Assembly: GCF_036711975.1 (NCBI RefSeq)
Contig: NC_091972.1
Coordinates: 17,179,001-17,243,000, forward strand
Direction of reading: 5' to 3'
Source of the DNA: Onthophagus taurus
Taxonomy: Eukaryota; Arthropoda; Insecta; Coleoptera; Scarabaeidae
DNA length: 64,000 nt
The notes beneath the pieces were generated by a model. It was not told where the DNA came from, made no database searches, and saw only the letters and a program-made list of their open reading frames with translations. The position numbers and the translations under genes are program-made. Below, in pieces: positions 23,206-37,400 of this stretch (its first letter is position 1; every line of letters begins with the position of its first letter).

Positions 23206-24950
23206 CAAAAAAAATTAAGACATCAAATAAACAATCCAAAAGCAAAACCAAAGTTTTTCATTCATAAAAACAGAACATTTGACAACTTTTGTGTCATCTT
23301 GTAGTATTTGACAGTATTGTATCTTGTAGTATTGCAGTATTTGTAGTATTGGACAATTCCAAGAAACTCCACCATAACAAGTTCTTCTATTACATCCGAC
23401 GAGCAGTAGTAATAATTAAAGCAGTAGTAATGATTTGATGAGAATAATGATAATTGACTTTATTACATTAGATGCTGAACAAGATAAAATCAGTGGAAAT
23501 ACTTCATCTGTTATATCTGTATAAATGAGAGCACCAAACCCGGCAATGTTTTAGCTAAAGTATTAAGCCTTTTCATTTGCTAATGATGTATTATGATTAA
23601 TAATGGTAATTAAACTGAATATGTTTCGATATCAATTATGCAAAAACCATAAAATTTTATTGAGTATCTGTGTATTTGCGGCAGCCATAATTAAAAAACT
23701 TATTTGTTGCACTTCCAAAACATATTAAAGAAATTAAAAATATAGAAATAAAGTTTTTAACAGAATGGCAAAAGACTTAAAGTATCTATTTACACCACTT
23801 CAAAATTGGAAATCCATAACAAGAACAAGAAAACGATAGAAAGACAGTATGGAGTATCAATAAGTTATGAAATAAATGTATTGGCTATGATACTTTTATA
23901 CTAACCTATAAAGACATACAAAATTTTTTCTTGTAGACATTTACAATGAGCATATTACAATATATTATGGTACTTATGTCATTGGTATATATCATTGATT
24001 GTGAGTCATTAATGAACATAGCAAAACTACTAAATATTTTTATAGCACTCGATTTATAACCATTTTAATGTATTATATTCTACTCAAATAAAATTAAAAA
24101 ATACATTAACAACTTGCAAACTTCGTATTTCATTTTCATCATTGCGTAGAAATGTTTAGTGCTACAACAAACTTAGAAGAAGTTTTACTAAAGTACTCGA
24201 AAATATTTAAATTTCATTTCAAAATTCATGTTTAAACATTGAATTACACAATGTTAGCAATATAAATGTTCTAGTACAACCTAATATTACACAATTTATT
24301 TATTTTTTAATTTATTTAGTAACTCATATTATTAAGCGAATATAAACCGTTCAATATGGCATCTTTTTTTTATTAATTTATCCACCATAGTGGGGAGGGA
24401 AATATTGAAAAAATAAAGTAATATTTAATTCCGGTTGTTTCCAGCGGAACAATGCAAGTTTGTTTTCTCAAGAAAACGACTAGAAAACATCCGTAACAAT
24501 ATGGTCCTGAAAATTTCTATGTTTGGAGTGCAATATCGTACGCATCTCATACTATTTTTCGGATACGTGATACGACCAGTAAGTTGAAATACCGTGAAAG
24601 TTGTTGATGTAAGGTGGGGAAAGATGTTAATTAGTTTTAGGATTTAATGTTTTTAAAAGCTTCGATTGGTTGATTTTTAAATTACACACAAGGTCATTGG
24701 TGAAAGTCGCTTGGAAAGCATATTAATAAAGTGGACGTTTATGAGATTACGTGGTTGGTATTTGCCATTTCTTCGGCGATGTTTATTAACGTTTATGGCA
24801 ATAATAAAAGATAGGTGTACGTAATTTAAATTGGAATTAGAAGTTTGGAATTAAAAATGAGCTTAGTTTAGATTAATGGAGATGTGGGTTTATTTATTTG
24901 GAAATTCCTATGAGATGAAATTTTGCGCTTGTTATTAGAGGAGCTCTTAT
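23206..24950. other. No gene recognised
   Basis: AT-rich DNA. A short direct-repeat patch of 'tgtagtattg' units lies at 23,300-23,360. No coding or RNA feature could be supported. Confidence 0.5.
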
Positions 24951-24959
24951 TTTCTATGA

Positions 24960-25435
24960 GTCTTGTATGATTATTTGCGGCTTAAAATGAGTAAGTCTGC
25001 GAGAACGCGGACCGTGTGCCCGGGTTTGGAACGAGCCGAGACGTATCTTTTATTTCACTTCAACGCCCAGTAGTAGTAAATCGTCTCGCCGAGTTTTGTA
25101 TATAAATGTAGTGGGCGTGTTCAATCGTTGATCAGCTGAACTGCACAGCAGTCCTTTTTAATAAACCAATAATTGTTTTTAACAACTTTATGAACAAGTT
25201 ACGTTCAAGTTATCTTTATAAAAATTATTCTCATCAATGTAATATTAAAGAGCTTTATTAATATTTACTTCTATGTTATCTTATTATTAGAACAACATTG
25301 TTTATGAGGGGGTGTATTGATAAAAATAAAATAAAACTTTGTAACATCGAAAATTGTACTGTTATTACTTATGAATCTTATTAATTGGAATATCTTTTTA
25401 AGCGATTCATTTAAAATAGTGTTTTTTATTTGCAG
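24960..25435 (+). promoter_or_regulatory. Candidate proximal promoter of Sin3A, ending at the splice acceptor of the first coding exon
   Basis: A CpG-containing patch (24,990-25,095) precedes a TATATAAA box at about 25,099-25,107 and an initiator-like sequence some 30 bp downstream. Sequence then returns to AT-rich. A strong polypyrimidine tract and AG at 25,434-25,435 precede the first coding exon. If transcription starts here, the 5' exon and intron would both have to fit in about 300 bp, so the island at 15,100-16,690 is the competing choice. Confidence 0.4.
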
Positions 25436-25443
25436 CCGTCTCG

Positions 25444-25449
25444 ATGTAA
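25444..25449 (+). promoter_or_regulatory. Start-stop minimal uORF (ATGTAA) before the Sin3A start
   Basis: In the 20-nt 5' UTR part of the first coding exon, ATG is followed at once by TAA, 6 nt before the Sin3A ATG at 25,456. Start-stop uORFs are known in other genes to stall ribosomes. Being in the coding exon itself, it would be in every transcript that uses the 25,435 acceptor. Confidence 0.8.
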
Positions 25450-25455
25450 ATTGAA

Positions 25456-28400
25456 ATGAAACGTCTGCGCGTGGATGAAACAGTGCAGGAAGGCAGTGGT
25501 CCACCGTTATCTGGTAACAACTTATATCGCTCATCGATACCGAACACAACATCGGCTATAGCCTATTCAGGTGCCGGAACAATAAAAGTGGTTGGAAGCG
25601 AAGGCATGCAGTCTAGTTTGTACCCTCCGACCCCGCCAGTAAGTTACGGTGTGATGCCGACGGCGGCCGTTCCGCACTCTGGCAAGGGTCAGACAATCCA
25701 GCCGCTCTCAGTGGGAGGCCACGCTGCTCAAATAAGGAACAAGGGCGCTTCGCCTCCTTCAGCCGTTCCCCAAGTACCGGTACAAGGCGGACATCAAGGG
25801 CCGGCCCAGCAACCGACGCCGCCGTCACAACAGCAGCAAGGGCAGCAGCAATCACCCGGCAGTAATTTTCAAAGACTCAAAGTCGAGGACGCGCTATCGT
25901 ACCTTGACTCGGTCAAATATAAATTTGGCGATAAGCCGCAGGTTTACAACGATTTTCTGGATATTATGAAAGAATTTAAGAATCAATCCATTGACACGCC
26001 GGGTGTTATCCAACGAGTATCGAACCTCTTCAACGGATTCCCCGATTTAATAGACGGTTTCAACACGTTTTTGCCGCCTGGATATAAAATTGATGTGCAA
26101 AAAAACGATCGCGGCTACGCTTTTCAAGTGTCTGTGAGTGTCCCTAGACCTACTGGTACCATGGTTTCTGAGCCTGTTCAAAAAACTGCTATGATACTAA
26201 CAGGTTCAGGAATTATCCATAGCAATATACCGAATCCGGGAGGACAGCAACCAGTTTCCGGACCTGTATCCTCGAACGCCGCCCTCCCGGCACATTCCCA
26301 GCCCTTGTCACTGTCCTCACAGCACGTTTCCTCTATTCCTCCCCAGGCTCCCCCACATTCCAATCCCGTTTTACAACAGCAACACCACGCGACCGCTGGA
26401 GCTCCGTCTGCTGTTTACGGAAACGCCGTCACTCCTACTCTACAATCAGCAGCCACCCAGCAACCCCACCATCTCAATTTAAACAGCAATGGCAACAATT
26501 CAACACCTTCTGTGCAACAACAGCATCATCATCACCACCATCACCATCATCATCAATCCCAACAGCAACCTCATCATCATAACAACACGTTGCAATTTTC
26601 TGCCGCGCAAGCTGCTGTCAATCAAGCTCTACAAGGTGGACATACCGAAGCACCCCAAAATCAACCTGTTGAATTTAATCATGCCATCAATTATGTTAAT
26701 AAAATTAAGGTAAGCTAAATGTTGCTCTTTAGTATACAATTAAAACATTATATACTGGGTGATTTATTAGCTCATCATCAAACTTTGACATATGATAATT
26801 AATCCAATTAAAAAAATGTTAATGAATTGAATTTAAAATGAATTTACGAAATTAGAACACTTTAAAGTTTTAATTTTTATATCATAATTAACTACATTTT
26901 TTTTAAAACACAAATATTACAAATATTGTTCAAAATAGCCTCCCTCTGCTCGAATACATGCTTCACAACGACGAATTAAAGAGCTCTTCAGCCAAATTAA
27001 AATGTCTGGTTGATTTCTTATTTCAGTAGCAGCGATTTGTATTCTGTTTAATAATTGTTGTCGTGTGTTAATTTGCACTTGATACACAATTTGTTTCATT
27101 TCACCACCCCATAAGTAGAAATCCAATGGATTAAGGTCAGGGGATCTAGGTGGCCAAGCAAATGGACCATTATTACCAATCCACTTGTTTGGAAAATATT
27201 GGTTTAACCACTCGACAACTACTCTTTCGCGATAAGGTGGGGCACCATCGTGCTGGTACCACATATTTTGAATTACATTAAGAGGTATATCTTCAAGTAA
27301 ATCAAAAAGTGTATTGTTCAAAAAAAATCTGTAATTTACAGCGTTCAAACGTCCATCAAGTACATGCACACCTAGTAAATTGTTGTTAAATATTCCACCC
27401 CATACGTTGATGCTGAAACGTTGTTGAAATTTCCTTGGTCTAATCGCATGCGGATTTTGTTCATTATAGTAATTATCAATGACAGCATTAATTACAGCTT
27501 CTTCGTCCTCTACATTAACTACATGCGGTCGAATAGCTTTTGCTAGAGCAAGATTACCTGTTTCTCGAAGTCTTCTGAAAGAATCGCTAAAAACTGAATA
27601 ATATGGCAAATGACGCTGTGGAAATCTTTCTTGATATTCTTGTACTGAAATTATATCAGCATACTTTTCAGTGCTATAAGCGTACATTTTGAGGTTCTTC
27701 TTGTATATAACAATTAAACCTTACAGCAAACTGACATATTACAATGACAACTTTGTTTTTGTTGAATGTTTGATTTTACTGACTATTAATAAATTCGCTA
27801 CAGAAAACTTTAAAGTGTTATAATTTCGTAAATAAATAGGACATATGTTCATTAACATTCTTGTTTGGTAATTGGATTAGCTATCATATGTCAAAGTTTG
27901 AGGGTGAGCTAATAAATCACCCTGTATAGTAACAAAAAACTGTATTTAGAGTTTATTATATTTAGTATTTCCTGAGTTTAAATACGTAATTAAATGACCT
28001 TGAACAAAAACATTTTATTGTGTTTCTTCCAATTGGTTTATTACTTCATGAAATCATAAAAATATATAATCTTAATGGTTAGGGAAGAATTTTTTATTTT
28101 TTAGATATTTGATTTTAGGCAACTCCAAGATACTTTTAAAATATTATTAGTATTAAATTTTGTTTTCAGAATCGTTTTCAAGGTCAACCAGATAAATATA
28201 AAAGATTTTTGGAAATATTGCACACATATCAGAAAGAGCAAAGAACCTTAAAAGAGTCCTCCCAAGGTGTGGGTGGTGGAAAACATCTAACAGAACAAGA
28301 AGTTTACAGTCAAGTAGCAAAACTTTTTGAGAATCAAAGCGATCTTTTAGCGGAGTTTGGTCAATTTTTACCGGACGCAACGAGTCACATAAACCCGCCC

Positions 28401-31400
28401 GCGATGGCAGATCATCAACAGAATAGCTTTAAAAAGCAGCCGCTAAAACCATATGGTCACCATAGCGATCGTATCATCGATCGTATTATACCCCATCATA
28501 AACCGAGCCATCTTTCTTCAAACCAATTGAAAAGATCGCCGCCTTATCCAAATTTATTAAGCAGAGACGCTCCTTTACCGAAGAAACACAAACTCTCATC
28601 GTCGTGTAGAGATGTTACAATCGCCGAAGCTGGCAAATATTGCACATTAAACGATTACGCTTTCTTTGATAAAGTCCGAAAAGCCGTTCGTTCGCAAGAT
28701 GTTTACAACAACTTTTTACGATGTTTAGTGATTTTCAATCAAGAGATCGTTTCGAAAAGTGAACTTGTCCAACTTGTCACGCCGTTTTTATCGAAATTTC
28801 CTGAATTAATGAAATGGTTTAGAGATTTCGTTGGTCAAACGGACGTCGAAAACATACCTTATAATGTTACAAGAACGGAAAGGCCTGTAGGAGAACATAC
28901 ATTGGACATTGATTATTCTACTGCCAAACGTTTAGGTACGAGTTATTGCGTAATTCCACCGTCCCAGGAAGGTTTGAAATTCTCGGGTCGAACGCAGTTA
29001 TGTCACGAAGTGTTAAACAATCAGTGGGTGTCGTTTCCGTCTTGGGCTGAAGACAATTCTTTTGTTGGATCGCGAAAAAATCAATACGAAGAATACATGT
29101 ATAGGTGTGAAGATGAACGATTCGAATTGGACGTTGTTATTGAAACGAACGCTTCAACGATTAGAGTTTTAGAAGGAGTGTCTAAAAAACTTAGTCGAAT
29201 GAGCCCTGAAGAAATTGCAAAATACCGTCTTGATGATTGTTTGGGGGGACATTCGCCAATATTACATCAAAGGGCTTTAAGACGTATTTATGGGGACAAA
29301 GCACAAGATATTATTGACGGTTTAAAACGGAGTCCTGGCGTAGCTGTGCCCGTAGTTTTAAGGCGATTGAAGGCGAAAGAAGAGGAATGGAGGGAAGCGC
29401 AAAAGGGATTTAATAAAATTTGGAGAGATCAAAACGAGAAATATTATTTGAAAAGCTTGGATTATCAGGGCATCAACTTTAAACAGAACGACGTTAAAGC
29501 GCTTCGATCAAAAAATCTTTTTAACGAAATTGAAACGTTGTTTGAAGAGGTAAATTAATTCAATTTTAAACAATTTTGTTTATTTATTAGATTTTTTTTC
29601 CTTAGCGAAATGAACAAAACGACGAGAGTTCGTGTAAACCAATTGTTGGTCCCCATTTGGTGTTTCATTATCGAGATAGGACAATCCTTGATGATGCAGC
29701 TAATTTGTTAATTCACCATGTTAAGCGGCAAACGGGAATTCAGAAGGGGGAGAAACGGAGGATTAAACATATTTTACGCCAGTTTGTGCCTGATTTGTTC
29801 TTCCATCCACGACAGCAACTTAGTGATGATGAAAGAGAAGAAGACGGTAAGTTTATTTTAATATTTGATTCTTATTTGATTTTCAATTTCTTTTTGCGTT
29901 TAGATGATGATAAGGAAGATGGCGATGAAAGTCCTAGAGGATCAGTTGGAAATAATGAGAAACGCAATAGTCCAGGAAAATCTCCAGGATGCGCGGATGG
30001 TGATATAATCTTTTCCAACATTGATATTAAAGAAGAACAATTGCCTTTACATGCACAAACTGATGATCCTGTAAGTAAATGATAATGGTTTTTATCGCAT
30101 CATTTGATCTAAGCAAGTTTCGTTAAATTAATTTTCTTAGAAATTTGTACAAGACATGATGCAAAATTAATAAATGCAGGCTAGAGTGAAGGGTTTATTG
30201 ATTTATGATTTTCTCTTCTCATTCACCTGCAACAGTTTAATGTTAAACGTTTGTTTTGTATATTTAATAAATTTCGTGTGTGTATTAACGTAAAAATACG
30301 AATATTAAATGTTAAATTCAGAATTTTACGCAACAGTTATTATTTAAATTTTAATTTCAATGTGACCAATCCTAAAAAGATAAAATTCAGATATCAGAAT
30401 ACTCCAATTGCTAATTTAATTGAGAGCATGGTATTATAAATATTGCACGTTAATAAGAGAATATAATAATGGGAAAGTAAAACACAAATGATAAATCTTT
30501 TTGTGAAAGGAGAAATATGTCACGATAATAATCTCTATCTAATCTTTTCTCTGATTTGTTGTTTAACTTTTTGAGGTATGCTAATAAACTTAGAGGCATA
30601 AAAATTTAAAATTTTAAAGCAGTGTGTTAATTACTCTTTATTAATGGTGGAACTTTATTCTACTTAACACCAATTTAATTTTTTGAAAATTAAAAATTGA
30701 ATTGGTTGTTATGTGATAAGTGGTTAATAAAAGAAAATAATCTACAATTACTTTCATTATAGTTTTAATTTTTTATGCAGTTAAGAATACTAAAGAAGTT
30801 TCTGCAACATTTTTGTTTATACAGGGTGAATTATAAAAAGTATTGAATCTCATCAATTGAGACGCGTGATTGAATGCAAATTCAAAGTAACGATTGAAAA
30901 AACAAGGAGTTAATTAATGTTTTGAAGAAAGCAAAATGGTAACACTAAATCATAGAATAAGTGTCTACTCAAACATTGAGGAAATGTCCCAGAAAATGCC
31001 CTATATAAGAAGAATCATATTTTATGTCAGAGTTAAAACCTGCCTCACCAAAACAAATCAATTACAGGAATAAATATTTCAAGAAATTTGGAATATTAAA
31101 CTCAATATCAGAATGAAAGACTTTATACAAGAGGAGAAAATGGACAAAAATAAACTTTTCTTCCTTCCAAAAACTATTATCAGAGATAAGCTTTACACCA
31201 ATGCTTAGCGACAATCAAAACAAAATTTCTAGTATTTTTTGAAACATTTAATTATTAATGTTATCACACTCATCCTAAGATGTACCCTTTAAAAGATATC
31301 ATTAAAATCTAGATAAACAATCATCACAAGTTTCTCCTGTAATGTTATGTTTACACTGTCTGGTATTGGGGTTGCATGTTTTTGAGTATCCATTACAGTC

Positions 31401-34400
31401 ATTACAACATTTTTCTGGGCGATTAGAAACGTTGATGTTTTGTAATCTAACGTAATCGTAATCGCAAGATTCATATGAAAAATCTGTGTATCCTGAAGGA
31501 CAAGAACATTTTAAACATTGTAAAGTGAACGTTTAAATTAGACATTTTTTTTGAATGTCAATCTAAGCTTCTTCAACAGCAACTTTAATTTGTTCTATGA
31601 GAAATTTAGCTCTTAATGTTAATGATGTTGATGATATGAGCTAATAAGTGATTAATATTGTTGCTTTCATTTCATTAAGGACAGTTAAGGGCTTTTCTTA
31701 AAAGATTCTTTCTTAAAAAATAGTGATATAACGGAAACGCAAATTTGTGATTCTTACATAATTCCTCCGCACATTTTGCACGAATGTAGTTACTTTACTG
31801 ATTTCGTAGATAATACTGAAAGCATCAATTACATTTTTAATTATTTATTTAATAATTAACATGATATGGACACAATGCACTTATTTAGAAAACATTTTCT
31901 AAATTCATCCAATCCTTAAAGTTGTCTTTCGTCGTATTTCTATTATTTTTAATATTAATGTTCTTATCCTGGCCAGTTTCATGTTGTTCTAACCCAACTG
32001 TATATAATATATCATCATCAGAGACGTTCATTTCCTGAGTTTATTGTCTCTTCTTTGTAACAATTATGGCATAGATAAGTAGCGTCTTCATTAGGAATAT
32101 AAATTCGATTACATTTTAGAACGCATTTTTTATGGAAACTTTGTTTACATTCCTCATACTTCAAGTTAGTCTTATTTTGACACATTTTTCCGCAAACAAA
32201 ACATTTCAGTTTAATATCTTTTTTCGTGATTGTCGTCTTCCTTTTCCCATTAAGCTTCTTCTTAGAGCTTCTTGTCGTTCTGTTTCTATTTGTAATACTC
32301 TTTGTGTGCCTTCATGTTTTGGCGAATTTGATAAGGTGAAGTAATTGCCAAAGAAACCTGATATGACCTGTCAGACTCTCTTTATGCCCTGAATGTTTGA
32401 TTTTAAAATCAAGTGTTGATTTGGGCACATTATATTTGTTGGTAATATCTCCTAGAGAAGAACAGCATCTAATCGCCTATTGACGATTTTTGATAATCTT
32501 TAAGAAAAAATTAAACATTTAGTGTTCGGCTGTTGTCCAATAACTATTTTGTCTTACAATTTTATAATTACAGCTGTTGAGCGCAGTGTCCAATGATTAA
32601 CAATCCACACTGATTATAATACAGTTATTGGAAATTGGAACAGTTTACTCTTTTAAGTTAGAAACGCTAAACTGACTATGTTGCACCATTTTATATACCA
32701 TAAGCTATATTTTGGCATAACTTACCTTATGTTTCACAATCAACCTCACAAAAAAAGACAAACCTTTCAAAACTTTTATCAAAATTATTTACAGTATCAC
32801 CGACGATATTCAGGTTAACTTAACCTGTCATATTTCGTCAACTGTGATACATAAACTTGCGCAAAGTTCTTGTTTTTAAAAAATAAATCTGTGCTACCCA
32901 ATAACTGTCACTTTTCAATAATTGTATGGTTTACCCTACTTATATATTTTTGTTATACAGCAACTTTTCGAATTTTCTTTCTTTGGTAAACTAATATTTC
33001 GTCCTCCTTACATTATATCCAAGAATGACACTTTCAATAAATATATTATTTTCTTCATTCTCACAGATTTTTAAAGTATTTTTACAATTGGCAATTTGGT
33101 GTATTTTTCTTCTCCAACTCTTGCTTTTTTCAGAAATTTGTGAACATTGTTATACATTTTATATATTTATATACATATTTTTAAAATTTTTTAGAATTAA
33201 AGACTTTCTGAATTCAATTGAAGCGCAAAACACTTTGAAAATCAAAGTTAAGATTCCCGCTTCAAAACTGACTCCCTAAATTGACGAAGAAATGTATGAA
33301 AGTCCTTGACAGTATAATTTACTTGGTCAAGTAGCTTGGAAGACAAGGAATTCAGAATTATGGAACCAATTAATTTTTATAGATGAATCAAAATGTAATA
33401 TATTTACTTCCAATGCTTTGTTCTATGTTTGTTCAATTTGATATTTTGGGTTTTCATGTATTTGTTGAGAATTATGGATAAATTAACCTCTTAATTCTAA
33501 AATAACGTGTTACAAAGTGACGCAAGAAGAATCTTGTAAAGACTTATTTAGAAAAGTCACTACAGTCGTAATTTAAAGTACGTCTGATACTTGACTGTCT
33601 CAAAACTATTTATTCATAAATAGACGAGATCACAGACTCTCATATGATAAGTTTCATGTTGCAATCTCTATATTCTGCAAAGTCTACATACATTTTGTTG
33701 CTGTCATGAGTGTTGTTATTATGAATATCTCCGTAATTAGAAGATGTTCTTAATTATCATATGCATATAAAATATATTCATTGACGGATGTGTCAACATG
33801 CCATGAGTTATTAAAGTTGAATGACAATCATCAATATCATGACTATCATCAATAAAGCCCAGACCATCTAGTATTCTTGTTGCTCTTTGCTGCAGAGAAA
33901 AAAGTAGTGCAATCCAGGTAATCAATCCAATAAGAAGATAAATATTGCTACCAATTCTGCTTTCTTCAAGATTGATTAAAGTACTATATCTAAGATTTTG
34001 GTATCAGTAGGATTATCAAAATATGTGTCACATTGATCAAAGTGTTTATGGCATCATGAATCACAGAATGAGTAGCAGAAATTCGTTAATATCCTCAAAT
34101 CAAGTATCTAAATCAGAGCAAGAAACAATTCTTTCTAAAACCACGTTACTTATGGTGTAATACATAATTGATTTCTAAAAAAATTTACTTTTATGTTATA
34201 AATAGCTCGTTTATAATTCTTGATAGAAAACGGGAAGAACACAAATAATTGGACGAATAGTTTTTGAGATCCTAATTCCTGTTAAGAAAGTTCAAGCAAT
34301 TGGGAATTGCAATTTGAATAAAAATTATTTTCAATTCAATTGTATTCACAACTAAATTTAACAGACTGGCGATTAATATACATAGTTTATACATCAACAC

Positions 34401-37400
34401 AAATTCTTAAGAGAAAAAAACACCTCAATTATGCTATTTGCTATCAATTAATTTTTTAAATATTTTGTATAAATTTGTAACTAGGAAATTTTTGTAAATA
34501 ACAAAAGCCTGTATATAAATTAGCATAAATTAGCCCGTATTATTATTACTGCAAAACATCACAAAATTGTTAATAAAAGAACGTAATAATATTGTAACGA
34601 TGTTTCATGGTTAACATGACATCACGCTATCCAAGACATGAATGACTGGATATGTAAAAAATGTTGCTACAACAACAATAGAGATAACGTAACAATTTTG
34701 ATAAATAATTACAGTTTTTATAATGAGTTGATAAATAATGTAGAATAATACAGTAGTACTATAATGTGTATCTTTATGCACAGTGCTATCATTACTAACA
34801 TATATAATAAACATTTATGATACGATCATAAACAACGTTTTAAAATTTTAAACGCATATTTTTATTCCCATTCATCTATGATTCTTTTGTACTATTTATG
34901 AAATACTTGGAACACCCATGAGTCATCTCTTTTTTAAACCACATTTTGTTTTATTTGAATCATATTAGGTTTTCCCCACTTTTTTAAAATTTCTATTATT
35001 ATTTAATTTATTTTTGGTGTTAATCCTCATTTTAAATATTATTCTTTTTTACAGGAAGAAGCATACACATTATTCATGGCAAGTAACAACTGGTACCTCT
35101 TTTTAAGGCTACACGTGATTTTATGCGAGCGTTTAGCAAAAATATACGAACGAGCCGTTTTTCTAGCAGACGAAGAATCGAAACAAAAAAATAATCGAAA
35201 AGAAAGTACGGCGGTTGCGTTAAGATTAAAACCAAAACCGCAAATAGAAGTGGAAGATTATTATCCTGCGTTTTTGGATATGGTTAAAAATTTGTTAGAT
35301 GGTAATATGGAATCCTCGATGTATGAAGATACGCTTCGAGAAATGTTTGGTATTCACGCGTACATTGCTTTCACGTTGGATAAAGTCGTTTCGTACGCCG
35401 TTAGGCAGCTACAACATTGCGTGACGGAAAGAACGGCCGTTGCTTGTATGGAAATGTTTCAAAAAGAACAGAAACGAAGTGGGGCTGGCGGACCATGCTC
35501 TACAGCTCACAGGAGGTTTCATCAAGAATTAGCGTATCAAAGGGCGATAGAAAAAGTCCAAGATGAAAATTGTTTTAAAATTTACATCTACAAAAAAGAT
35601 TGTAAGTTAACCATTGAAATGATCGATACCGAAACGGAGGAACCCAAAAAACTAGAAGAAGCGAAAAAATGGAGTTCGTACAAAGATAAATTTGTGGAAT
35701 GTTCGAGTACAATCAACAGGCGATTACCGTTATATCTCAATCGAAATTTGAAAAAGTATAAGAACCGGCATTTCCGCACGCGGAATAACATAATTTGCAA
35801 TGATATTAACGACATTAAGATCGAGAGAAGGGACGACGAGTTGAGCGTTAGTAATAAACGACAGTCGGATGGCGGCGAAAAAAGGGATAATAAGAGGTTG
35901 GAGCCTTATGAAGAACTCGAAAAAAAATTAAACGAGAGGTTGCCTTCGGAAAGGAATCAAACAGATCATCCGGGATATGTTGTTTCTGATGATACCCAGT
36001 GCAGGTTGGATTCTGCTAATGCGGAAGTTACGTATACTGCTGATAAAGGAAGTATACTTTATAAGTATGGAGCGTTTGGAAGAGCTAAAGAGGTGGGTAA
36101 TTTTATTGACTTAAAATAAATTGTTTTAATTTTTTTAAGATTTGGAATATTGTTTAATTAGACTCTTATTTTTTTGAAAATTCATGGCAAATTTATTTGA
36201 AATTGCGAATACTTATTGAAACTTCTTTATGTTAATACGTTTCGCAAGTTGGGGTCACTTTGCATTCTTGTTTTTACTTTAATGCATACTGTTTTTCAAT
36301 GAGATTTCAAGCGTGTTGCGAATTATAACAAATCCTACAACAGTTTTCTTTATTGAACAGTTACTGGATTATATAATTAAAGTATTTTACAAATAATCAT
36401 CATTTTGAGATACATCTTGATTAAATAGAGATTAGTAAATTTTTAAATTATGTGTTTTTAACCTATTTTTTTCTCCACAACTTCCACAGTTGTGATGTCA
36501 CTGGTGTTAAGCAATAATGAAGACTTTTCTTTTTGATTTATTATATTTATCGTCTTCATTAAATCCACATTTAGCGTTTTATTTAGGTGTGTAAATTTAC
36601 TGATATCTTTGAAGTTTCTTTCTTTGTTGTTGTCATGGTAGTTTCAAATTGTTTATCCTTCATAAACTGGCGAATATCTGCGCCAATAAAAATTTCCTTG
36701 TCAGAGAAATCTGCACCTTTTTGCACAAGTTTAAAAAAATCGAAATCTTTTGGAATAGCCTTAACAAACTACTTGCATATAAAACAGTATACTTTTTCTG
36801 GGTTAGTTAAGCTGTTCCGAATCACTTTCTTAGTCCCTGGCTCAAGATTTTGTTTTTTCAGCCATTCCTTTTTGATCCAATGTTGTTATTTTTATGGAAA
36901 TAACTTTCAAATCACCCCAAATGGTCCAATTATGAAGAAGGACAGCTAAATTTGCTCATCAATCCAGGAAGATCAGAACAAAATACCAGCTTCTCCATTT
37001 CCTCAAAGTACTTAACTTAAGTACTTAAGTTGTATTCAAAGGCAGTATGACAGATGAAATTTTCTCAGGATTAGCTTTTGATTTCATAATAAGATATGAA
37101 AGTAACAACCATCAGAGTATTTGGCTTCTTCCATGTTATCTTCTGCCTCTTTTTTCGGTGCCATATCAGCTAGACTTTGTATCTATCTCCTCTAAGATGG
37201 CCTAGATATGATATCTTTCTTATCTTAATAGTTTTAAATAATTCACAAACGACAGTTGCTCTATTTAACACTGCATCATTGGTCTACATGGCTGTCCAGG
37301 ATATTCAGACCATTCTTTAATGCAACATCTGAAATGCTTCCAGGCTATTGATCGCGACAGCCTTTAGAGTCCAGATCTCAGCCCTATACAGGTGTCCGGA

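Noticed and set aside
26489..26713. Open frame overlapping the Sin3A His/Gln-rich region
   Set aside because: It is a shadow of the CAT/CAC/CAA repeat codons in another frame.
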